Assembly (NCBI GenBank): GCA_014898415.1
Contig: RCTD01000012.1
Coordinates: forward strand, 744,001 to 808,000
Origin: Stromatinia cepivora
Lineage: Eukaryota; Ascomycota; Leotiomycetes; Helotiales; Sclerotiniaceae
Length of the DNA stretch: 64,000 nt
Direction: 5' to 3'
Below are positions 11,401 to 21,600 of this stretch, piece after piece (position 1 is the first letter of the stretch; every line of letters begins with the position of its first letter). Made by a program: the position numbers and the translations under genes. The notes below the pieces were generated by a model. That model saw nothing but the letters and a program-made list of their open reading frames with translations. It was not told the origin of the DNA and searched no databases.

Positions 11401-14400
11401 CTTCCATCTTCATATGATTTACTGGGTCCGTAGCATAGCAAAATGCGCTGAGGCACCTCGTGGGAACTTAGACATGTAGTTGCGAGGCATTAGTATAAAT
11501 TAATCTAACAAATTCTTCTTTTCGCTTCAACAACATCAATTAATGGGTTCCATGGCACAGGGCTCTTAGGAGTCTGGATTGAGCTGTTTGAATAAGTGAT
11601 GTTTTGATATTTCTGAGAGGTGATCTTGGAGTTGGATAGATTATACCTCGTTCTTGCTTGGATTGCCCAGCATCATATCTTTGATTGTTTGTCGCTCAAG
11701 TTCTCAGTTTTTGTTATCTAATTTAGTAGTGAAGTTTAATTTAGGTCTAATCTTTGTTGATATTTCATCGGAGTATCTCATGCATTTTTCTTACTGCTGT
11801 CGTTTGTGCGTATTAGATCACCGTTTCCGACATCACCCTCACATATTTTTTCAAACACCGATCATTCGAGAAACACCCAATGCTCGATCAACACACCTGT
11901 ACATGATATTTCAATATATTATTGCCCCAATACCTGTCATCTGCGTCACAATCCTGTACGTTCTACCGAATTCGATGCATTGGCTTTGGGGTGTTTTCCT
12001 TGCCCTAAGGCGCTCTTATATACACAAAATAGTAGTTTATTGGGAAAATATATAGCGTATCTACATAGTAGGGTGGTATCGAGACATTGAACCACCGAGA
12101 ATAATGGGAAAATTTGCGTTTCTAAAAGTTTGAGGTGTATGCACTAGAAAAAATGGGTGCAAGTTGTATGTTACTACGCTCAAAATAGATATTCTCTCCC
12201 AGTTCTTCCTTCTATATAACATTCGAAGAATACAGCCACAATCTCTATCACACTGCAGAACAAGAATTTCTCTTGACTTCTAGGAAATTCCTTTCGAAGC
12301 TCCTTGAGTCCAGAGACGACCATTTCTCAGTCTCTTGAAAGAAGCGGGGAATATGTGTTAGCGTGATCGTGCTGAATATTCTTTTCCTGATCTATCCAAT
12401 TAATATTTTACCTATTTATCATATAAGGAAGGGTAAGCTAGAAATAAATCTCAAGGCAAGAAATCCGGCTATATAAACAATCCATGGTGGTCTATTTGGG
12501 AATTTTTCCGTGGGGTTCCGCGGGAGGGTGCCGAGTTCGGTAAATGGTATCAGACGCAGCTGTGTGTATGAAAGTGAGAAGTGTGTACTAAATACAGGTC
12601 GCTGGTTCTTGTCTAAGGAGACTTTGGCGGGATTTTAGACCCTCTTTCAATGTTGAATATTTGTCGTCGCTTGTAGAGCTTTATCGCCAAACTAGGGGAG
12701 GTTGTTTCATAATCAGAGTACGATGTCGTTTGAACACGCATAGCTAATATTCTAATATAATCATCATCAGCCTTTCACCACTACCATGATCTATAGATCC
12801 AAGCAGAGCACTTGCCTTCTCACATAGTACCCCGGTTTTTAAACATCTCATTGCGACCCAACACTTGGCATTATAGTAACAAGATCAGGACGAACGTTAC
12901 GTTATCCTAGATGACCATCAGCGTCTCCTCGGTCAACAATTTGAATACTCTGGTTTCGTTTTACGATGGGAGATCTTATGGTTTTATACTTGAATATGGT
13001 ATTGGATTTGATGGGATGGCCTGCTTCTGCTAGAACATTGGGGTTTCTCATAGTGTAGCTTTAGCTGGATTCACTCGCTAATTGACGCACAAATCATGTT
13101 ACTAGTGGGAAATATTGGAGGAGATAGATATATATAATAGAGACTCAATAACAGATTAACAGTCAAGCAAAACATTAAAGAATCCAGTGAAATGTTAGCC
13201 AGGGTTGTAAAAATAGTCTGTTTGAATAATGTTCCTTCCATAAGCATGCATGTGTTCCGAACCGATATGCTCTAGCTACAACATGAATAGATATTATTCT
13301 ACGAGGTTCTCATTACTGAATCTCAGTTTTGTGGCTGGAAATATTGAAATTATGTCGTCATTTCGTCATCTAATCTGGGGTGCGATAAGTGTCAGACAAT
13401 CGCAATAGACGTTTGACAGAAAAAATACATATACCAAGTCTAACATTCACAAATTCTCTGAACACCGTCTACTCATACTTCACTCATACCCACCAATAAC
13501 TTCATAGGGTATCTAGATATCGGGTCGTGACCTGATTGATAAAGAAACCGAAAGCTGTGGGATATACGAAGAGAAGATAACTTGGCGGGGAGAGGGGGTT
13601 TTATATTAGAAAAAAACATCAATTATATAGCAGATGCATCCGGAGCTACCGGAGACCAGAATGCTAGTGACTTGGATTTGTATTATAAATTGGTAGATTT
13701 CTACGCATGGTTCTTGGTATTGTGACAGAGGAAGAAATACATCTTGACCCGCCAGGTTCTCCCACCTCTGTACTAGGCCGCTAGTTTACTTCACGAAGGA
13801 TATCGATGCTCATATATATTCACACAGTGGCGGCATATATCATATCATCCAGAACCGCAACTTATTTTCTAGCACATATTGTCAACCTCATACTATATTA
13901 GACACATCCACAACAATGATAAGAATAATAATAACAACCACAAAAAAACTCCATAAACACAACACCACAAGAGCGAACAATAAGCGACTTAGAGATCCCC
14001 CATCAAAATCTGTGTAACAAATTTTTTCACAGAACTTTTCCATAAGCATTGTGCTAGGAGAAAAGAAATAACCTGATTCCTGATTGAAGATTGCTGCGCT
14101 GTTTCAAGTATTATGTGTTAATAATAATATGACGAATGACAGCTGGCTTTTATAGACGCATCGTTGATATATGCGCTAGGATTTAGCAATAGAAGTAAGG
14201 GTTTTTGTTTAGGGGAGGAGAGAGCAGAATTTGTGGGGGTTTGTATTGTGATTGGAAATACGTAAAGGGATACTGGAGGATAGTGAATAAAACATTTCTT
14301 GTGCTGTTGATGGAACAGTATATCGTTGAAGCAAGGACTTCGAAATCGACAAGACGGATTTTGCACTCAGATGCATATATAGCCACGTTACATTCCTGGG

Positions 14401-17400
14401 CGTCACTATTTGTCACGAACTCGGGTCATGATGATCAAAGAGAAGCAATGAGCACTGTTTATCATAGTTTTTATCATCAAATTGGGTCGTTATTGGTTAT
14501 CCTTCTCGTGGCGAGAATACACTGATAATCGCTTGCCAAACGAAAGCAAAAAATGGTAGGAAAAGAGGATAAGAATATCAATTGTAAGATTTACGTGAGG
14601 AGTACTGAATTTACAGATCCTGTTAACCTCTTAGTTGAATTTTAAGTTGGATTTCAAGCATCGTGCTGTGCTTACTTTGAAATTCGATCAGAAAGATGGT
14701 TTTTATATGGAGAATCGGTAAATCTTGCAATGAAGTACTTCATTAGATCACTAGTCCTTGCTTTTATATTCACTTATCATACATCCCCTAGTTAGTAATT
14801 TCTAGGGCCAGGTTGCAGTACAAAAGGAGACATATAGAGTATAAGAATTTAGATACACATAATCAACGCCAAACTTTTTGTAAGTCATGTGCACAGTGCT
14901 CGAGTTGTCACGGTTGAAGTACGATGTGAGAAAGTATCCACATCTTGACACCATTCAGATAGGGACTCTTGATCTCCAAACCTTGATTTTATTGTCACAA
15001 TATGAGTATCCATGGGGGTGTGTTTGGAAGAACGGCAAGTAAAAAGTACAGTAGCATAAAATAAAATCAACAAAAGTTTTATTAATATAGGATACATAGT
15101 ATTGACTAACTTAAGGTCAATATATCTTGCCGGTGGTTGTTCAGGGAAAATTGTATCCGCAAACCGAAAGGCAAGAGTAACTCTAAATTTCTACCCATGA
15201 GCTGAATTCAGGCTTTCTTTGCAGTAGTTGATGTAATTTTTTCTCTCTTGAGAATTAAAGGGTGTGCATACTAACTAATTTGTAAAACGCAAGACTTACA
15301 ACGCATGGAGGAAAATAGAATGAGAATCTGGAGTATATAAGAAAGAAGCAGGAGAAGTAATATTCATCGAGGAAGGGATTCAAATCATTTTGAAAAGTTC
15401 AGGCGTTTAGATGGAGGTATTGCTGTTCTGGGCAACAAAGAATAAAGACCGGAGATTTGGTAGAGATCCGAGGTTGGAAGTGATATATCTCGAAGTCCCG
15501 TCACATGTATAATTCACGCTAACGACGATGTAAGAAGGATAATGGCAGCACATTCCAAAACGGGGACGATGGTGACTATGGCAGCGGTCTAGCAGTCAAT
15601 CTGCTTGAAAACCCCAAGATCTCGTCTTTGAAGTTAGGAGGGACAAATGTCTTACCAAACCTGCGAGTACTGGGAGCCATCTGAGGCTGCTAGATTGGCT
15701 AGTCCATATGGTTATACCATTGATTGATATTAAGAACCGATATCCGCGGTTCCAGTTCCCTCAACTGCAAACCGCAGGGATGAATATTTAGTTTTTGGGG
15801 CGGGTGTTAGGCTGCCCATGGACAAAACTTGCCGGGCACTACTTGTGGCGTCTGATTGTATGAATTTGTTTCAGGACTTTATGAAGATATAAAGTATGAA
15901 TTCGATAGAGAACAGTAATGGCGTAGCTGTTTTCACAAAGAATTGCGATCTAGGGTAATAAACGAATCTCGAATAGAATGCAGTATGTAATGGCCCGACT
16001 TTAGATTTGGCGGAGTTAGTTTGGTGTTTGGTAGAAACTATTCCAACACCAATAGTAACTTCATCTTTCACGGCACTCGCTCAGCACTCCTAGATGCGCT
16101 TTAGGAATATTTATGATTTCCAAAGCAGCTATCCAGTGAGTGCATTTATTCTCAAATGTAGTTCAGGCCTGCCAGAGGCTGTTTATCAAAATAGTATCAT
16201 CAGATGGCCTCTTTGCCAAATACTTCGTACTGCAAAGAAGAGCCACTGAGCCCAAAACTGGACAATGGATATAATAGCATTGTATGATGTAATCCTGATT
16301 CAAGTATTCTCCGAGGAAATTGAGGACTGGGATTTGAAGATAAATGCGAGTTCCATACCATCAGCAACGAGAAATGATGCGGGGTAAATGCGATAAAAGT
16401 ACCTAGTATTGCGATGGGGGAGATGATGGGAATAACTTTATAAAAAGATAGGTAGCTTGATTTTACTGTTAATTAGGAATATTGAAGATAATCATCGTGA
16501 GCTTGAATCGACGCCCCTAGATCATATTTAGTCTACATAATTCCCAGCCACACGATTCATACCTTGATCTTCTTTAACTCTTAGCATAAAACAATTCAAA
16601 CCAAGATCTTGTACCGAAACAGTAAATGTAAGTCCAGTTTCCCAGCCATTTCTTTCGTTAATTCTATCGCAATTTCTTATCAACAAAGCCAGTTGTCACG
16701 GAAACAGATTTCTACTTACTTAATTCTGAAGGTTACGGACACTATTATCAAACACCATTAGATACTAAACGCTACTATATATACTAAACGGTAAACGTTC
16801 CCGCGATCCATGTCCTTGATTAGTATGTTTATATTCTAACCAATTGGATTGAAGATGCTTGGTTTATGCTTATTTTTGGAGGATGAAATTTGTATGTGCC
16901 CAACTGCCCTGAAATAATGTCGATGGCTGTGATATCGAAAAACTGGGGGTTGGGAACACAGCCGTGTACCTTCCTACTTCAATTTGGGTTGACAATTGGA
17001 TTTGGAAGCAGAAATGGATACTGAGAGATAAATTTCGAGTCATGTTTCATTTTATTTGTACGATGATATGGAACCGGAGTTAAATTATGAGGAGAGGGTA
17101 CCAAGGTTCGTACAAGAGAATACAGAGAGGCATGAGAAATGATTGGTTGGATTTTGGTATTGGTTGTGCCCCTCATTTTCATGATAGCTCATAGTAATAT
17201 TTGAGGTTTGGGGTTGTACTCTGTACTTCTTCGGTTTCTTGCATTTTGGATTCGATGTGAGGTCAGCGTAGGTAGTGAATGGAAGTGGCAAGAGTCTTGT
17301 TTTATGGGTATATGCATTTATCCGCCACAACGCTGCGTGATATGCAATCGTGAGATTTGATGGATGTTGTGATTGTATGAGTGAATTGAGGGTTGTGGTC

Positions 17401-17747
17401 TAGTCTGATAGATTTGCAGAGTAGAGAAGTGAATTGTTGAGTTACGGGATGAAATATCAAGGAATCTTCATCCATTTCAACAACCACCAAATTCAATGAA
17501 TATCAGATACCTAGCTTCGGGCACCATATCTAATTCACTATATTCGGACGAATGACTTTCTTATTTAGACTATCTGTAAGTGTAAGATCAGTACCCAATC
17601 CACACCAAAACGTGCCAATCTAATCCACATATTCCCTAATAAAAACATCAAGGCTCTGTCAAAAGATAGCTCGATAAGGCACCTAGGTGGGTAGATATTA
17701 GATATTTGAAAGGCGGTAACCTATGGAGTAGTAAGTAAGTAGTATTA
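8451..17747. other. Gene-poor interval of normal composition (about 9.3 kb)
   Basis: No frame exceeds about 135 codons and none resembles a known protein. The longest, 11,654-12,055 and 14,205-14,525 on the plus strand, lack protein-like composition and splice context. GC content is close to that of the flanking genes, unlike the RIP blocks further right, so this is not simply mutated transposon DNA. I found no LTR ends, terminal inverted repeats, tRNA or rRNA. It could contain non-coding transcripts, long regulatory DNA for the large gene downstream, or very old decayed sequence. Confidence 0.5.
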
Positions 17748-17816
17748 AATAATAATAATAATAATAACAATAATAACAATAATAACAATAATAACAATAA
17801 TAACAATAATAATAAT
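17748..17816. repeat. Microsatellite (AAT/AAC trinucleotide array)
   Basis: A run of AATAATAAC-type units about 69 bp long. The minus-strand reading gives a poly-leucine frame, which is an artefact of the repeat. Confidence 0.9.
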
Positions 17817-17865
17817 GGATTCGTAAGTTTTGTAACCCTTAGAAAGAAAAAGAGGCTTTTTGGTA

Positions 17866-17961
17866 ACCTCTCACCTCTTTCACCTCTCATCTCTCACCTC
17901 TCACTCTCTCACCTCTCACCCTCTCACCTCTCATCTCTTACCTCTCACCTCTGATCTCTCT
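17866..17961. repeat. Pyrimidine minisatellite, TCACCTC units
   Basis: About 96 bp of imperfect 7-12 bp units built from TCACCTC and TCATCTC, all pyrimidine-rich on the plus strand. It lies about 0.7 kb upstream of the large gene's ATG, within or near its promoter/leader. Confidence 0.85.
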
Positions 17962-18387
17962 CAACCCTCGAATTCAAATACTCGGTCGCAATTGACCTAC
18001 TTGGCCTTGTCTTTCAATCATCCTAAAATATCTTCCTTTAGCTTTATCATATGCCATCTCTGTTACCATCAAACAAAACAAGGTAAACAAACGAATAGAA
18101 TCGATCAACTATTCAGATACTTGCCAGCTTCATATTTTAATTGGTTGATAACAATCCTTCTTACCCAAAATTTATCACTACAACTAACTTTTTATTGGAC
18201 AGAATAAACAATCAAAGCTGCATAAAACAAAATCGCCAACGCACAACTTTTCCCTCACAGCCTATTTCGAAAAGATCAACCCAAAAGAACTCCATAATAA
18301 TAATAGAGCTTCAATCAAGTCTTAATTATCCTCGAAAACATCCCGCAGAAGGATTATTGGTTTCTTGGATTCTTTGGCTTTTAATTC

Positions 18388-18421
18388 ACTCCTTTTTCCT
18401 TTTTCCCTTTTCCTTTTTCCT
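18388..18421 (+). promoter_or_regulatory. Pyrimidine tract in the leader of the large gene
   Basis: CTCCTTTTTCCTTTTTCCC-type run about 225 bp before the ATG. Such CT-rich tracts are common just upstream of transcription start sites in well-expressed fungal genes. Function here is inferred from position. Confidence 0.4.
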
Positions 18422-18644
18422 TGAGTTAATTCGGGTTACAACTGCAGAGGGAAAAGCCTCAGCTGCATCTTTGGGGCTGAGGACCAAGCATTTGAACCAC
18501 CATTCGAGAATAATTCAATTCATCTTTTCCCCCAATTTTCTTCCCGGCATTTCTTGTACATTACACAAACCTTTCGAAAAGCCGCCCATCCTACCGCTGA
18601 TGCATCGCTCCGTTCGTTTATTCGATTTGTGAGGAGTTATCATT

Positions 18645-21600
18645 ATGGGTGTCGAATCAAAAAAATCAAGAGCTCCCCCTCTACCTGCGCCAACGGAAAC
18701 AAGTACGGCGGACAGTGACGCCGAGAACGAGAACGAAACTACTGAACTGGGATCAAGAGTGACGGAGAAGAGTGCATACACTATACCTGATGATGGTGCT
18801 CCAGTTACTATAGCTACTCGAAAGAAGAAGAAGCACGATAGTCTTAGTAGTTTATCAAACAATAAGTCTCAAACTTCATTGTTGATCGAGTATTTTGAAG
18901 GTGGAAAGGAAGACAGAAGTCGAAGACCCTCGGTTCGTGTCAAAGTTACACCATCATCGAAACACCGAAGCAAGTCAGCTCATGACCACATCCAGATTAC
19001 GGAGTCCAGAAAAGGTTCCAGAAGGCCATCCTATACCCAACGCATTTCATTATCCGATGCCAATAAAGAGAATAGGCGATTGGCGCCAGAAGACGAAGCC
19101 AGCATGAGCTCTTTTCGTTCTACAACTGAAGAGTCCAATCTCACCTCTAGGAGTGGTGGTAGACCTATCGAGGTTGAAATAATGAGACATGGAAGTCCGC
19201 TGATACCCACCGAGTTAGGATCGAAAAGTGCTTTGTACAATGGCTCCGACATATCATCTATGCCTGCCGATAGTTTTCTTGATGGACATACAAGATCTCC
19301 AGAACGAAGACGTAGTCGAAGTTTGACAAGAGACGAAGCTTTGGTTGCCGGAACAGCTACCGGTTTGGCTGCCGGTGCTTCAACGGAAAAGTCGAGAACT
19401 CCATCGCGCCGACGAAGTCGAAGTCTTAGCAGAGAACGAATAGTGGCACAAAAGGCTATGTCAAAGGTTCGGGGTGATCGATCAGAACATCGACGCAAAC
19501 AACGAAGGAGTCGTAGTCGAAGTGTCAGTGGTGATAAGCTTACAGAAGGAATCAAGTCGCCACGAAGGAGATCAAGCCGAAGCCAAGCCGAAGAATCTTT
19601 GATGTCTGGAGCCGACTCGGGTCTTCTAGATTCACAAGTCAGTCGCAATTCCGACAGGGTTTCCGTTAGATCTGGAGCTTCGAAGAATTCTTCCATCAAT
19701 AATCCCAAGCTGCTGGAAACCGTCGAGGATGCCATCCGTCGTTTGATCTTACCCGAATTATCAGCATTAAAGAGAGAATCAAGTAAGCGTGCGGAACGTC
19801 GAAGTTCTGTAGGAAGTGGTATCTCTAGCATATCAGGAGGCCCCAAGGTTACTCTTAATGATGGAGAGGTTCTCTCTGGAAAGATCCGAACTGATCGTGT
19901 AAGAGATTCAGATTCACCACGAAGTTTCGAACGAGGGGAATCGGAAGAAACTGTTATACAAAATGACAAGGCGAAAAAGAAGAAGAGTCGAGGTCTCGAA
20001 ACAGTTGCTTTAGGGGCAGGTGTTGGTGCTCTGACTGCTGCTGCTCTACAGAAGCATCAGTCACAAGAGTCTGTGATGGATGAAAAGAAAGAGCGACGAC
20101 GCAGGAGGAAGAACCACAGCCGTGGTAATAGTTTAGGTGGCGAGCTCTCACCCACTGAAGAAAGAGGTGGCCTTGATTTAGCGCCCCCTATGCCCCTCAT
20201 GAGCGCGATCAATGCCTCCGATATTACCAGAACTTCGATCTTGTCGGCTGAATCGGAGAGACCTCATTCCGCTAGCTCGCAGCGTGTTACCCCTGTTCAA
20301 GACGTGGCTGCCCGGAAGGAAGTTACTTCTCCGGCTGCTCGAACGCCAACTCGAACACCGATTAATCTACAACACGGCTTAGGTACTCAGCATTCCAACT
20401 TCTCACGTGGAAACCTTAGTCTTCATAGTCAAAATAGTGAGCAGCAGTTACCTGGTCAAGAATACGAATTGGATGAGAATGGAAGAAAAGTGCCTATGCG
20501 AGAATTTTACGACCCTGATCTTGACGATTCAACGGTTTCAGAAGAACATAATGGGGGTCACTCTAATGCAGTCAAAGCTGGTCTGGCAGGTGCCGCTACT
20601 GGTGCCGGTCTGGCAGCACTTCATCACGATCAACATGATATCCCCGATGACGAAGATTCCGAATTACTTGAAGCTGAGCCACAGCATCCTTACTATCAGA
20701 ACACCCAAGAGGTGCCTCCTCCACTCAGATACGTCCCTTATGGTCACGAGAGACGTGGTTTGAGTCCAATTCAAAGCGTTTCGGGATATACAGAGAACGA
20801 AGACGGACCATTTAATAATCAACGAGATTCTAAGTTGACCGAGAGTACAAGATCATACTCTTCATTGGCGAAAACCGCTCAACACAACCAATCCATGAAA
20901 TCACTTGAATCCATTAATAATACTCACAACCGTCATGACTTTTCAGAAGTTCGAACAGGTGGGCTATCCGATTCTGAGCTTACTCAAGATGGGGATGGCC
21001 AATACTGGGATGAACAACACCGAGAGAACGATCGAAATCGCGATTTTGACTCCCAGCTGAGTCTTGAAAATAAACGATTGACAAACTATACCGATGACAG
21101 CCTTGATACTCGAGATGTCTCAACCGGTCAGAATATTAAAGGTGTTGGTGGAAAACCCGACTTTGTCAATACACCCATGGGAGTCGAATCACATGTTGCT
21201 TCGTTGGTTAATGCGTCTGATCTCACCGGCACTAACTCATACCCTGGTAGCAATAGCCAAGTCAATCGCAAAGCTTCTTACGAGTCATTTGACGATGAAT
21301 CCGAGAGAAACTTCACAAGCCGCGGTAATAGCCCCGTGAAGTCACAAAATCCTAAGAAATATGCCGAGGAGTATGATCTTGATGAGAATGGAAGAAAGGT
21401 TGAGATGCCAAAATCACAAACCAAGGAAAAACTTGGAGCGGGTGCTCTGGGAGCTGCTGCTGCTGCACTATTGGCAAAGGCACGTGAAAAGATGAACAAT
21501 AATAACAATAACGATGCAGACAATATCAAGTATGAGGAACGTAAGGAAGATACAGGAGCACCCTTACAGAAGTCTTTCAAGGATCGTACAATTGATGGTC

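Noticed and set aside
9166..14525. Several 60-130 codon frames in the gene-poor interval
   Set aside because: None shows family motifs, normal amino-acid composition, or plausible start and splice context; their number is what chance predicts for 10 kb.
17648..17890. Leucine-rich 80-codon frame on the minus strand
   Set aside because: The leucine run is the translation of the AAT/AAC microsatellite.
19031..19969. 312-codon open frame on the minus strand inside the large gene
   Set aside because: It is the complement of the Arg/Ser-rich part of the 1855-residue protein; codon bias in RS repeats leaves the opposite strand free of stops.
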